From positions 27,412 to 91,411 of the forward strand of contig NZ_JADMLG010000013.1 of the NCBI RefSeq assembly GCF_015674855.1: a DNA stretch of 64,000 nucleotides, written 5' to 3'. The notes below the pieces were generated by a model. The model did not search any database and was not told the DNA's origin. It was given only the letters and a program-made list of their open reading frames with translations. This stretch comes from Nocardia bovistercoris. GTDB taxonomy: Bacteria; Actinomycetota; Actinomycetes; Mycobacteriales; Mycobacteriaceae. A program made the translations under genes and the position numbers. Below, piece by piece: positions 24,883 through 33,711 of the stretch; position 1 is the first letter of the stretch, and the number at the start of each line of letters is the position of its first letter.

Positions 24883-25334
24883 CACAGGCCGACGATCACG
24901 GAGGCCAGATCCGGTGTCGACAGCGCTTCGATGGTCTGCTGACGGACATCGGGGCAGCTCTTGGTGGTGACCGTGTCGACGACGGCCTTGTTGCCGAGTA
25001 CGTCGATGCCGTGCTGGAGACCCCACGGGTGCACGATGAGATTCAGTCCGACCCGACCCAGCGTCGGGCCCTGGACGCGGAAGTTGGACAGTTCCGGCCG
25101 GATCGCGTCGCACAGCGCGACCGCCGCCGCGTCGGTGACCTGCGGGCTCGTCTTCTGCGTTCCGGTGGCGTTGGCGCCGGTGGTGGTCGCGGGCCGCGAG
25201 GCGGTGGTCGTGAGCGTGCCCGAATTCCCGGTCGGATTCGGGTCATCGGTGCTCCCGCACGCGGTCAGTGCGGCGGTGAGCAGGGCGACGGCCGCCAGCG
25301 GGGCGCTGCGGAGAAGCCATCGGCGATGGGGCAT
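24882..25334 (-). CDS. Lipoprotein with haemophore-like small domain
   Basis: This 150-residue protein has a lipoprotein signal (HRRWLLRSAPLAAVALLTAALTACGST) with lipobox LTAC, Cys about residue 26. A Thr/Ser/Pro-rich spacer (about 30-62) precedes a domain with two cysteines (ALCDAIRPELSNFRVQGPTLG and TKSCPDVRQQTIEAL) and ends DLASVIVGL. I do not recognise a named family. The two cysteines could form one disulfide. AGAGG lies five bases before the ATG. It is coupled to the downstream peptidase gene. The 257 bp to panB hold no evident gene. Confidence 0.7.
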   Translation of the reverse strand: MPHRRWLLRSAPLAAVALLTAALTACGSTDDPNPTGNSGTLTTTASRPATTTGANATGTQKTSPQVTDAAAVALCDAIRPELSNFRVQGPTLGRVGLNLIVHPWGLQHGIDVLGNKAVVDTVTTKSCPDVRQQTIEALSTPDLASVIVGL

Positions 25335-25591
25335 CGGTACCTCTGATCGTGTCGAATTTGTCGGCTTCGAGTCTGCCATCGTTCCGCGACACCGGTGCGC
25401 GCCCTGTCGCGGACGGCCGGTGCGGACGCTGTCGGGCACACACGGTCGGGAGACCCGCGAGAGAGGCGGCCGAGGGCGTGCGGATAGCGGCGACCGAGGA
25501 CACGCGAGGCCGAAGCGGCCCGGGGACGCCGTCGAAGCCGAGGCACGGACCGGGCCGACGGATGATCCCGCCGACCCGGCCCGCGCGGCGA

Positions 25592-26449
25592 TCAGAAGCT
25601 GTGTTCGGAAGCGGGGAAGGACCCGCGCCGCACCTCGTCGGCGTACGCGGCGGCGGCCCGGCGCAGATCGTCGCCGATCTCGGCGAACCGCTTCACGAAT
25701 TTCGCGGTCTTACCGCTGGTGTAGCCCGCCATGTCCTGCCAGACCAGCACCTGGGCGTCGCATTCGACGCCCGCGCCGATGCCGACGGTGGGGATGGTGA
25801 GCTTGCGGGTGACCTGACCGGCGAGTTCGGCCGGAACCATCTCCATCACCACCGCGAACGCGCCGGCTTCCTGGACGGCGATGGCGTCGGCGATGAGCTG
25901 TTCGGCGCCGTCGCCGCGGCCCTGCACACGGTAGCCGCCGAGGGTGTTCACGCTCTGCGGGGTGAATCCGATGTGCGCCATGACCGGAATCCCGGCGGCG
26001 GTGATGTGCGCGATCTGTTCGGCCGCGCGCTCGCCGCCCTCGAGTTTCACCGCGTGCGCCTGCCCCTCCTTCATGAAGCGGGTCGCGGTGGCCAGCGCCT
26101 GCGCGGGACCGGATTCGTAGGTGCCGAACGGCAGGTCGGCCACGACCAGCGCGTTGGGCGCGCCGCGGACCACGCCGCGGACCAGGGGGATCAGCTCGTC
26201 GACGGTGATGGGCACGGTGGTGTCGTAGCCGTATACGACGTTGGCGGCCGAATCGCCGACGAGCAGCACCGGGATGCCCGCCTCTTCGAACAGGCGGGCG
26301 GTGGAGTAGTCATAGGCGGTCAGCATGGACCAGCGTTCGCCGTCGGCCTTCATCTGCCGCAGGTGCGGTACCCGTGTCTTGCGTGTGCGCCGCGCGGGTT
26401 CGGCGGGGGTCGCACCGTAGGCAGGGGTTTCCGAATCGGATATGGACAT
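25592..26449 (-). CDS. panB: 3-methyl-2-oxobutanoate hydroxymethyltransferase
   Basis: PanB transfers a hydroxymethyl group from 5,10-methylene-THF to alpha-ketoisovalerate to make ketopantoate for pantothenate and CoA. This 285-residue protein has MLTAYDYSTARLFEEAGIPVLLVGDSAANVVYGYDTT when read in full, then VVADLPFGTYE, HIGFTPQSVNTLGG, VVMEMVPAELA, IPTVGIGAGVECDAQVLVWQDM. Metal ligands Asp (VGDSA, VADLP) and Glu (MEMV) are in place. The ATG at 26449 has the better spacing from AAAGGGA. ATG 26452 is adjacent. It is divergent from the caeA-like gene, as in mycobacteria. Confidence 0.96.
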   Translation of the reverse strand: MSISDSETPAYGATPAEPARRTRKTRVPHLRQMKADGERWSMLTAYDYSTARLFEEAGIPVLLVGDSAANVVYGYDTTVPITVDELIPLVRGVVRGAPNALVVADLPFGTYESGPAQALATATRFMKEGQAHAVKLEGGERAAEQIAHITAAGIPVMAHIGFTPQSVNTLGGYRVQGRGDGAEQLIADAIAVQEAGAFAVVMEMVPAELAGQVTRKLTIPTVGIGAGVECDAQVLVWQDMAGYTSGKTAKFVKRFAEIGDDLRRAAAAYADEVRRGSFPASEHSF

Positions 26450-26641
26450 CATCGTCCCTTTCGCTACGTGTCGCCTCGGGGCCTGAGCAGGTCCCCGTGC
26501 ATCTGACACGGTCAGTCTGCCACTCCCGCGTGCCCGCTACCAGGGCGGGTGCGCCCGGGCGACGGTGCCATTGCTCACACCGAACGGCCGTACCCGCAGG
26601 TGGTGGCGGTCACATCACAATCCCCTGGCAGGATCGTCGGC

Positions 26642-28186
26642 ATGGGTCGGGAAAGGAACGGTTGTGCGGCGCGGGTGGCACTGCTCGGCGCGGCGGTGGC
26701 GCTCGCGATGGCAGGGTGCACCGCGACGCGGCAGCAGGACGCGGCGCCGATGCCCGCACCGCCCGCGGGGTTGGAGCGGTTCTACTCCCAGAGTGTGAAC
26801 TGGGGTTCCTGCGAGGATTACGGCGATCCCACCGACCGGTTCCCGCCCGTCGCGCAGTGCGCGAAGATCACCGTCCCGGTCGACTACGCCCGCCCCGACG
26901 GCCCAACCGCGCAACTCGCGCTCACCCGGATTCCGGCCTCGGGCACGAAGATCGGGTCGCTGCTGATGAATCCGGGCGGTCCCGGCGTGTCCGGGCTTTC
27001 GATGGCCGGAATCGCGGGCCGAACGCCGCTGTCCGAACATTTCGACCGGGTCGGCTTCGATCCGCGCGGAGTCGGCTCGTCGACGCCGTCGATCCTGTGC
27101 CTGACCCCGCGCGAGGCCGACGCGGAACGGGCCGAGAAGCCCGAGGACAACACCGCGCAAGGTATCGCCGCGGCCGAGGCCGACAACAAGGAGTACGTCG
27201 ACCGCTGCGCCGAGCGCACCGGCGTGGATTTCCTCGCCCACGTCGGCACCCGCGAGGTGGTGCAGGACATGGATGTGATGCGGGCCGTCCTCGGCGACGC
27301 GGGCCTGACCTATCTCGGCTACTCCTACGGCACCCGGCTCGGCTCGGCCTACGCCGAACGGTTCCCGGATCGGGTGCGCGCGCTGGTGCTGGACGGCGCG
27401 GTCGACTCCTCGCAGGATCCGGTGCAGGAGTCGCTGCGCCAGGCCGCCGGGTTCCAGGGGGTGTTCGGCGCATACAGCGCGGACTGCGCGACCGCGTCGG
27501 ACTGTCCGCTCGGCACCGATCCCACCGCGTCCGTGTCGCGGTTCCGCGCGCTGGTCGACCCGCTGGTCGCCACGCCCGCCGCCACGTCCGACCCGCGCGG
27601 GCTCTCCTACGACGACGCCATCACCGGGGTGCAGCAGGCCCTCTACAGCGACGACATGTGGCAGGCGCTGACCACCGGACTCGGCGAGTTGCGCCAGGGC
27701 CGCGGCGACACCCTGCTGCAACTGGCCGACATGTACGACGGTCGGCGCGAGGACGGCAGTTACGCCAATACCCAGGACGCGTTCAACGCGATCCGCTGTG
27801 TCGACGATCCGAGGATCACCGATCGCGCGGTGGTCGGCCGTCAGGACAGCGAATATCGCCGGGCGGCGCCGTTCCTGGACGACGGGCGCGGCACCGGCGC
27901 GGCGCCGCTGGAACTGTGCGCGCAGTGGCCGGTGCCGAATACCAGCGAACCGCATTCGATATCGGCGCACGGTGTGCCGAAAACCGTTGTCGTCTCCACC
28001 ACCGACGATCCGGCGACCCCTTATCAGGCGGGTGTCGACCTGGCCCGGCAACTCGGCGCGGCGTTGATCACCTATCGCGGAAATCGGCACACCGCCGCTC
28101 TGGTCGCCGGTGACGAATGTCTGGACGACGCGGTGATCGCCTACCTCGTCGACCTCGTGGAACCGGCGCGGGGGCAGACGTGCTGA
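26642..28186 (+). CDS. Secreted alpha/beta-hydrolase lipoprotein (CaeA/Hip1-like carboxylesterase/protease)
   Basis: This 514-residue S33-type hydrolase corresponds by position and architecture to mycobacterial Rv2224c (CaeA/Hip1), a cell-envelope serine hydrolase. It has a lipoprotein signal (CAARVALLGAAVALAMAGCTA), MNPGGPGVSG as oxyanion region, nucleophile YLGYSYGTRLGSAYAE (G-Y-S-Y-G, about residue 225), Asp in STTDDPATPYQ and His in YRGNRHTAALV followed by a TAP-like C-terminal domain with cysteines. Length is close to the mycobacterial protein. The ATG at 26642 is preceded by a GC-rich leader. Confidence 0.92.
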   Translation: MGRERNGCAARVALLGAAVALAMAGCTATRQQDAAPMPAPPAGLERFYSQSVNWGSCEDYGDPTDRFPPVAQCAKITVPVDYARPDGPTAQLALTRIPASGTKIGSLLMNPGGPGVSGLSMAGIAGRTPLSEHFDRVGFDPRGVGSSTPSILCLTPREADAERAEKPEDNTAQGIAAAEADNKEYVDRCAERTGVDFLAHVGTREVVQDMDVMRAVLGDAGLTYLGYSYGTRLGSAYAERFPDRVRALVLDGAVDSSQDPVQESLRQAAGFQGVFGAYSADCATASDCPLGTDPTASVSRFRALVDPLVATPAATSDPRGLSYDDAITGVQQALYSDDMWQALTTGLGELRQGRGDTLLQLADMYDGRREDGSYANTQDAFNAIRCVDDPRITDRAVVGRQDSEYRRAAPFLDDGRGTGAAPLELCAQWPVPNTSEPHSISAHGVPKTVVVSTTDDPATPYQAGVDLARQLGAALITYRGNRHTAALVAGDECLDDAVIAYLVDLVEPARGQTC

Positions 28187-28343
28187 GAAGTCGCCGGAGT
28201 CGACGTGTCCGGCCCGAGTCGGACCTCACAATCGCGACACTTCGGACGCGAGCTTCATACCGGAAAGCCGCTCCGCTACCTACATCGCAAACCTGAGCCT
28301 GTACGTAACACGGATTTAACGCCAGGGTTTTACTCTCGCGGAC

Positions 28344-29684
28344 ATGGATCGCCAGAAGGAATTCGTGCTGCGGACGCTCGAAGAGCGGGATATCCGCTTC
28401 GTGCGTCTCTGGTTCACTGACGTCTTGGGTTATTTGAAGTCCGTCGCGATCGCGCCCGCCGAATTGGAAGGCGCGTTCGAAGAGGGCATCGGTTTCGACG
28501 GCTCGGCCATCGAGGGCTTCGCTCGCGTGTCCGAAGCCGATATGGTCGCCAGGCCGGATCCGTCCACCTTCCAGGTGCTGCCGTGGGCCACCAGCAAGGG
28601 GCACCAGCATTCGGCCCGGATGTTCTGCGACATCACCATGCCCGACGGCTCGCCGTCCTGGGCCGATCCGCGCCACGTGCTGCGCCGCCAGCTGAACAAG
28701 GCGGCCGATGTCGGCTTCAGCTGCTACGTGCACCCCGAGATCGAATTCTTCCTGCTGGAGAACGGCCCCGTGGACGGCACCCCGCCGCGCCCGGCCGACT
28801 CCGGCGGCTTCTTCGACCAGGCCGTGCACGATTCGGCGCCCAACTTCCGCCGCCACGCCATCGACGCGCTGGAATCGATGGGCATCTCCGTCGAGTTCAG
28901 CCACCACGAGGGCGCGCCGGGCCAGCAGGAGATCGACCTGCGCTACGCCGACGCGCTGTCCATGGCCGACAACGTGATGACCTTCCGCTACCTCATCAAG
29001 GAGGTGGCCATCGACGAGGGCGTGCGCGCCACCTTCATGCCCAAGCCGTTCGCCGCGTATCCCGGTTCGGCCATGCACACCCATATGAGCCTGTTCGAGG
29101 GCGAGGCCAACGCCTTCCACGATCCCGACGATCCGCAGAACCTGTCCGGCACCGCGCGCGCCTTCATCGCGGGCATTCTCGAACACGCGGCCGAGATCAG
29201 CGCGATCACCAACCAGTGGGTGAACTCCTACAAGCGCCTCATCCACGGCGGCGAGGCGCCGACGGCGGCCTCCTGGGGTCGGTCCAACCGTTCCGCGCTG
29301 GTCAGGGTGCCGATGTACACGCCGAACAAGTCCTCCTCGCGGCGCGTCGAGATCCGCAGCCCGGATTCCGCGTGCAACCCCTACCTGACCTTCGCGGTGC
29401 TGCTCGCCGCCGGTCTGCGCGGGATCGAGAAGGGGTACAACCTGCCGCCGGAGGCCGAGGACGACGTGTGGTCGCTGACCTCCGCCGAACGCCGCGCCAT
29501 GGGCTTCCGCGAACTTCCTGGCACCCTGGACGAGGCGTTGCAGGCGATGGAGCGTTCCGAACTGGTCGCCGAGACCCTCGGCGAGCACGTGTTCGACTTC
29601 TTCCTGCGCAACAAGCGCCGGGAATGGTCGGATTACCGCAGCCAGGTGACGCCATACGAGCTGAAGGAGTACCTGGGCCTGTAG
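28344..29684 (+). CDS. glnA2: Glutamine synthetase GlnA2
   Basis: This 446-residue type I glutamine synthetase has the same length as mycobacterial GlnA2 and adds ammonia to glutamate with ATP. It has FTDVLGYLKSVAI, the GFDGSAIEGF loop, metal-binding HPEIEFFLL, VEFSHHEGAPGQQEID, the ammonia/glutamate region SYKRLIHGGEAPTAASWGRSNRSALVR, and ATP-contact RRVEIRSPDSACNPYLTFA. At the position of the adenylylation tyrosine the protein reads DVWSLT rather than DLYELP as in GlnA1 (52441-53877), so it should escape GlnE control. It is just upstream of glnE. A weak GTAAC-N6-TTAAC half-site at 28305-28320 might be a GlnR element. Confidence 0.95.
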   Translation: MDRQKEFVLRTLEERDIRFVRLWFTDVLGYLKSVAIAPAELEGAFEEGIGFDGSAIEGFARVSEADMVARPDPSTFQVLPWATSKGHQHSARMFCDITMPDGSPSWADPRHVLRRQLNKAADVGFSCYVHPEIEFFLLENGPVDGTPPRPADSGGFFDQAVHDSAPNFRRHAIDALESMGISVEFSHHEGAPGQQEIDLRYADALSMADNVMTFRYLIKEVAIDEGVRATFMPKPFAAYPGSAMHTHMSLFEGEANAFHDPDDPQNLSGTARAFIAGILEHAAEISAITNQWVNSYKRLIHGGEAPTAASWGRSNRSALVRVPMYTPNKSSSRRVEIRSPDSACNPYLTFAVLLAAGLRGIEKGYNLPPEAEDDVWSLTSAERRAMGFRELPGTLDEALQAMERSELVAETLGEHVFDFFLRNKRREWSDYRSQVTPYELKEYLGL

Positions 29685-29793
29685 CCGGGCGGGCGGACCG
29701 CGCGCCTTCGTCCGCGAGCCGAACCGCGGCCGTTCCCACGCACGCGCGGAACGAGCCACCTGTTCCGGCCGCTCACCCTGTAATTTAGGGGGC

Positions 29794-32700
29794 ATGGTCC
29801 GGCCATCGTCTGCCCGCTCCGCTGTGCCAGGTGTCGGTCGGCTCGGATTGCTCGAGCCGACCGCCGCCGCGTCGCTGCGCGAGTTGGCCTGGGACAACAT
29901 CGACACCGTCCCCGTGTTGTGGGCACTGTCGCGCGCGCCCGACGCCGATCTCGCGCTGAGCACCATGCTCCGGCTGCGCGAGCGGCTCGGAACCGAGTGG
30001 GCCGCGCTGGATTCGGCGATCCGCGCCGACACCTCGCTGCGCGGAAGGCTTTTCGCGCTGGTCGGGTCGTCGAGCGCCTTCGCCGATCATCTGGTGGCCG
30101 ATCCTTCGTCCTGGCACGTCCTCGAGCGCAAGAACCTGCCCGATCGCGACGAACTGCTCGCCGATCTGCTCGACGTGGTCGACGCGGCGCCCGAGCCCGC
30201 GCCACCGGGGCCGGACGGCCGCGAACCCGAAGCGCTGCTGTACCGCGCGCGGGAGTTCGGGCCCGACATCGCCGAACGCCTGCGCAGGCGCTACCGCGAT
30301 CAGCTGATGCTGCTCGCCGCCCTCGACCTCGCGGCCACCGTGGAGAACGAACCGGTGCTGCCGTATCAGGTGGTCGGCAACCATCTCACCGACCTGGCCG
30401 ACGCGGCGTTGACGGCGGCGCTCGCCGTCGCGGTGGCAAGGGTGTGCAAGGACGGGCCGTGCCGGGTCCGGCTCGCGGTCGTCGCGATGGGTAAATGCGG
30501 TGCGCGGGAACTGAATTACGTCAGCGATGTCGATGTCGTGTTCGTCGCCGAACCGGCCGATCCCACCGCAACCCGACTGGCCGCGGAGACGATGAGCATC
30601 GGCGGCCAGGCGTTCTTCGACGTCGACGCGGCGCTGCGCCCGGAGGGCAAGGCCGGTGCGCTGGTGCGTACGCTGGAATCGCATGTGGCGTACTACAAGC
30701 GCTGGGCGCGTACCTGGGAGTTCCAGGCGCTGTTGAAGAATCGCCCGATGACCGGCGACCTGGAACTGGGCCGAAGCTACCGCGACGCGCTCATGCCCAT
30801 GGTGTGGACCGCTTCCGAGCGTCCCGATTTCGTCGCCGACGTGCAGGCCATGCGGCGGCGCGTGGAGGATCTGGTCCCCGAGGACCTGCGCGAACGCGAA
30901 CTCAAACTCGGCCACGGCAGTCTGCGCGATGTCGAATTCGCGGTGCAGCTCCTGCAATTGGTGCACGGCCGGGTCGACGAGTCGCTGCACGTGCAGGGCA
31001 CGGTGGAGGCGCTGACGGCACTGGCCGCGGGCGGTTACATCGGGCGCGACGACGCCGCCAACCTCGCCGCCTCCTACGAATTCCTGCGGCTGCTCGAGCA
31101 CCGGCTGCAATTGCAGCGGCTCAAGCGCACCCACACCCTGCCCGCCGCCGACGACGACGAGAGCATGCGCTGGTTGGCTCGCGCCGCGCACGTCCGTCCC
31201 GACGGCCGTCAGGACGCGGTCGGCGTGCTGAGTTCCGAGATCCGCCGCAACGCGGTGCGGGTGCGGCGACTGCACGCGAAACTGTTCTACCGCCCGCTGC
31301 TGGCGTCGGTGGCGAAACTCGACTCCGACGCCCTGCGCCTGAGCCCCGACGCCGCGATCCGTCAGCTGGCCGCGCTCGGCTACGTGGCGCCGCAGAACGC
31401 GCTCGGACATCTGCGCGCGCTCACCGGCGGCGTCTCCCGCAAGGGCAGGATCCAGGCGCTGCTGCTGCCGACGCTGCTCGAATGGCTCGGTGATACACCG
31501 AATCCCGACGCGGGCCTGCTCGCCTACCGCCGGGTGTCGGAAGGGCTCGACGATCAGATCTGGTTCCTGCGCGAACTGCGCGACGAGGGCGCCATCGCGC
31601 AGCGGTTGATGATCGTGCTCGGATCCTCGGAATATCTGCCCGATCTGCTCATCAACGCCCCCGACACCATCCGCATGTACGCCGACGGGCCGACCGGGCC
31701 GCTGCTGCTGAGCCCGAAGGCCGAAGACGTCACGCGCGGGATCCTCACCGCCGCGGCCCGTTACGACGATCCGAAGCGCGCGGTCGCCGCGGCGCGGTCG
31801 CTGCGACGGCACGAGTTGGCGCGGGTGGCGTCGGCGGATCTGCTGCACATGCTCGAGGTGCCAGAGGTGTGCCGGGCACTGTCCTCGGTGTGGGTCGCGG
31901 TGCTCGAGGCCGCGCTGGCCGCGGTGATCAGGTCCGACGAGGTCGAGACGGGTGCGCCCGCGCCCGCCGATTTCGCGGTCATCGGCATGGGCAGGCTCGG
32001 GGGACACGAACTCGGCTACGGTTCGGACGCCGATGTGCTCTTCGTCTGCGATCCGCGACCCGGCGAGGACGAGACCAAGGCCGTGAAATGGTCGATCTCG
32101 GTCGCCGAACGGGTGCAGCGGCTGCTCGGCGCGCCGAGTACCGACCCGCCGCTGCACGTCGATGCCGGACTGCGCCCCGAGGGGCGCAACGGCGCCTTGG
32201 TCCGCACGCTGGCCGCCTACGCCGCCTACTACGAGCAGTGGGCGCAGCCGTGGGAGGTGCAGGCGCTGCTGCGCGCGCACCAGGTCGCGGGCGATCAGGA
32301 GCTCGGGGTGCGGTTCCTGCACGTGATCGACAAGGTCCGCTATCCGGAGGGCGGGGTATCGGCCGAGGCGGTGCGCGAGATCCGCCGTATCAAGGCGCGG
32401 GTGGATTCCGAGCGCCTTCCGCGCGGGGCGAATCCGGCCACCCACACCAAACTCGGGCGCGGCGGGCTCGCCGATATCGAGTGGACCGTGCAGCTCATGC
32501 AGTTGCGCCACGCGCACCGAATCCACGCGCTGCACAACACCTCCACCCTGCAATCGCTGGATGTCATCGAGGCGACCGGGCTGCTCGGCGCCGAGGACGT
32601 GGCGTTGCTGCGCGAGTCCTGGCTCACCGCGACCAAGGCACGCAACGCGCTGGTCCTGGTGCGCGGCAAGGCCACCGACCAGTTGCCCGGTCCGGGCCGT

Positions 32701-32823
32701 CTACTATCGGCGGTCGCGAAGGTCGCGGGGTGGCCGAACGACGACGGCAGCGAATTCCTGGACAACTACATGCGGATCACCCGTCGCGCGAAAGCTGTGG
32801 TGGAGCGAGTGTTCGGGGCCTGA
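29794..32823 (+). CDS. glnE: Bifunctional glutamine synthetase adenylyltransferase/adenylyl-removing enzyme
   Basis: This 1009-residue enzyme adenylylates and deadenylylates glutamine synthetase GlnA1 in response to nitrogen status. Two nucleotidyltransferase domains are visible: VVAMGKCGARELNYVSDVDVVFV (about residues 229-251) in the N-terminal deadenylylase half, and VIGMGRLGGHELGYGSDADVLFV (about 729-751) in the C-terminal adenylyltransferase half. Each has the G-G/A-x-E-L-x-Y-x-S-D-x-D pattern and a helical GlnD-PII/effector domain after it. Length is typical. It lies 109 bp after glnA2 and may be read in the same transcript. Confidence 0.97.
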   Translation: MVRPSSARSAVPGVGRLGLLEPTAAASLRELAWDNIDTVPVLWALSRAPDADLALSTMLRLRERLGTEWAALDSAIRADTSLRGRLFALVGSSSAFADHLVADPSSWHVLERKNLPDRDELLADLLDVVDAAPEPAPPGPDGREPEALLYRAREFGPDIAERLRRRYRDQLMLLAALDLAATVENEPVLPYQVVGNHLTDLADAALTAALAVAVARVCKDGPCRVRLAVVAMGKCGARELNYVSDVDVVFVAEPADPTATRLAAETMSIGGQAFFDVDAALRPEGKAGALVRTLESHVAYYKRWARTWEFQALLKNRPMTGDLELGRSYRDALMPMVWTASERPDFVADVQAMRRRVEDLVPEDLRERELKLGHGSLRDVEFAVQLLQLVHGRVDESLHVQGTVEALTALAAGGYIGRDDAANLAASYEFLRLLEHRLQLQRLKRTHTLPAADDDESMRWLARAAHVRPDGRQDAVGVLSSEIRRNAVRVRRLHAKLFYRPLLASVAKLDSDALRLSPDAAIRQLAALGYVAPQNALGHLRALTGGVSRKGRIQALLLPTLLEWLGDTPNPDAGLLAYRRVSEGLDDQIWFLRELRDEGAIAQRLMIVLGSSEYLPDLLINAPDTIRMYADGPTGPLLLSPKAEDVTRGILTAAARYDDPKRAVAAARSLRRHELARVASADLLHMLEVPEVCRALSSVWVAVLEAALAAVIRSDEVETGAPAPADFAVIGMGRLGGHELGYGSDADVLFVCDPRPGEDETKAVKWSISVAERVQRLLGAPSTDPPLHVDAGLRPEGRNGALVRTLAAYAAYYEQWAQPWEVQALLRAHQVAGDQELGVRFLHVIDKVRYPEGGVSAEAVREIRRIKARVDSERLPRGANPATHTKLGRGGLADIEWTVQLMQLRHAHRIHALHNTSTLQSLDVIEATGLLGAEDVALLRESWLTATKARNALVLVRGKATDQLPGPGRLLSAVAKVAGWPNDDGSEFLDNYMRITRRAKAVVERVFGA

Positions 32824-32922
32824 GCGAAAATCCGGAGTCGGCCGGTGCCTCGGTCGATTCCGGTGCGCGGGGATGCGCCGAAATCGATCGGTCGCGGCGT
32901 TCGGCTTCGTAGGGTGTGTCCC

Positions 32923-33003
32923 ATGTGGGTGATTTTTCCGATTTCCGTGGTCAGTGCCGTTGTCATCGCCTGGGGGTTCGTCGTCGGTTTCCCCAAGGAC
33001 TGA
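32923..33003 (+). CDS. Candidate 26-residue membrane microprotein
   Basis: A frame encodes MWVIFPISVVSAVVIAWGFV then VGFPKD and TGA: almost entirely one transmembrane helix with a charged C-terminus. GGGTGTG before the ATG is a weak ribosome site. It lies 99 bp after glnE. Single-helix microproteins of this sort often adjoin membrane or nitrogen genes, but no function can be read. Confidence 0.4.
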   Translation: MWVIFPISVVSAVVIAWGFVVGFPKD

Positions 33004-33175
33004 GTCGGAAGGAGCTGACTCAGGCGAGGGACCTACGTCGGATCGAGACCAGGCCAAAGGGGGCCGGTCCGGGCGGAGGGCTGGTTCGGGCGAGGACAGG
33101 AGTTGAGCGGGGTACCGGTTCGGGCGGAGGGGCGAGGTGGGCGGAGGGCCGGGGTTGAGTGGGGGACCGGTTCTG

Positions 33176-33365
33176 GCGATGGGGCCGAGTCGGGCAGCGT
33201 CCAGGTCGGGCGGCTGACGACTCTCGCGTGCGGCCGGTGAGGGCGCTTGGGGCGCGGCAGTCCTCGATTTCTAGCGGATCGGGTCGAGCGGGGGAACGGG
33301 TCGGGCGGCCAACAACTTTCGCATGCGACCCGCGAAGGCGCTGAGGGCGCGGCGGTCCTCGATAT
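33176..33365 (-). repeat. Decayed duplication of the 3' end of the HPr-like gene
   Basis: The last 95 bp of the HPr-like gene (33271-33365) recur at 33176-33270 beyond its stop, with a period of 95 bp. Aligned blocks include GGTCGGGCGGC, ACTTTCGCATGCGACC versus ACTCTCGCGTGCGGCC, GAGGGCGC, and GGCGCGGCGGTCCTCGAT versus GGCGCGGCAGTCCTCGAT. In the copy the frame reads EIEDCRAPSALTGRTRESSA, mirroring DIEDRRALSAFAGRMRKLLA. Farther out (33050-33175) short GGGCGG-type motifs recur irregularly. No other gene is seen in 33004-33270. Confidence 0.8.
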
Positions 33366-33579
33366 CGGGCGGGTGCCGTCCCTCTTCGACGGTCACCGAG
33401 ATCACGCTGCCGGGGCGCACGCGCAGCACATCCCAGCAGTAGGGCAGGACCGGCGCGTTCACGCTGCGTCCGCCGCTGCTGATCGTGATCCGTGAGCTGA
33501 AACCCGCGGCCACGGCGGCCAGGTCCTCCGCGTCCTGCGCGCCGAGTGTGCGCGTCGACCGAATCTCCTCGACGTACAT
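33271..33579 (-). CDS. HPr-like fold protein lacking the phospho-histidine
   Basis: This 102-residue protein aligns with PTS phosphocarrier HPr: AAGFSSRITISSGGRSVNAPVLPYCWDVLRVRPGSVISVTVE corresponds to the HPr beta-2 to beta-4 region (where K/R-S-V-N-A-K and G-D-x-I are conserved). The N-terminal position of the active GLHARPA loop reads TLGAQDAED instead, so the catalytic His15 and Arg17 are absent. The C-terminal tail (ALSAFAGRMRKLLAARPVP) is extra. It cannot work as a normal phosphocarrier; regulatory or binding use is inferred. AAGGAGG lies four bases before the ATG. It is divergent from the TetR gene at 33712, with two shared operators between. Confidence 0.65.
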   Translation of the reverse strand: MYVEEIRSTRTLGAQDAEDLAAVAAGFSSRITISSGGRSVNAPVLPYCWDVLRVRPGSVISVTVEEGRHPPDIEDRRALSAFAGRMRKLLAARPVPPLDPIR

Positions 33580-33625
33580 CGCCCCTCCTTCGTGTCATCG
33601 ACCAGCGTAGGCGTCGCCGCATTAT

Positions 33626-33697
33626 TTGAATCGGATTCAAGAAAGTCCTTGATCCCTGCCGATGTCGCCCCTATCCTCGAATTTGAATCGGATTCGA
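33626..33697. promoter_or_regulatory. Two TetR-type operators between the HPr-like and TetR genes
   Basis: TTGAATCGGATTCAA (33626-33640) is a perfect 7-1-7 palindrome. TTGAATCGGATTCGA (33683-33697) is the same site with one change. Their centres are 57 bp apart and they flank the divergent promoters, the second ending 14 bp before the TetR start. They are the probable binding sites of the TetR protein at 33712-34389. Confidence 0.75.
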
Positions 33698-33711
33698 ATA
33701 CTGGAGGTGCG

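Noticed and set aside
28187..28343. GlnR box upstream of glnA2
   Set aside because: Only one GTAAC half-site with a poor TTAAC partner is present; the regular 6-bp spacing of four half-sites seen at glnA1 is missing.
29785..32553. Long minus-strand open frame opposite glnE (922 codons)
   Set aside because: It is an antisense frame kept open by high third-position GC in glnE. Its sequence is Arg/Gly/Pro/His-rich with no domain, and glnE is an unmistakable gene.
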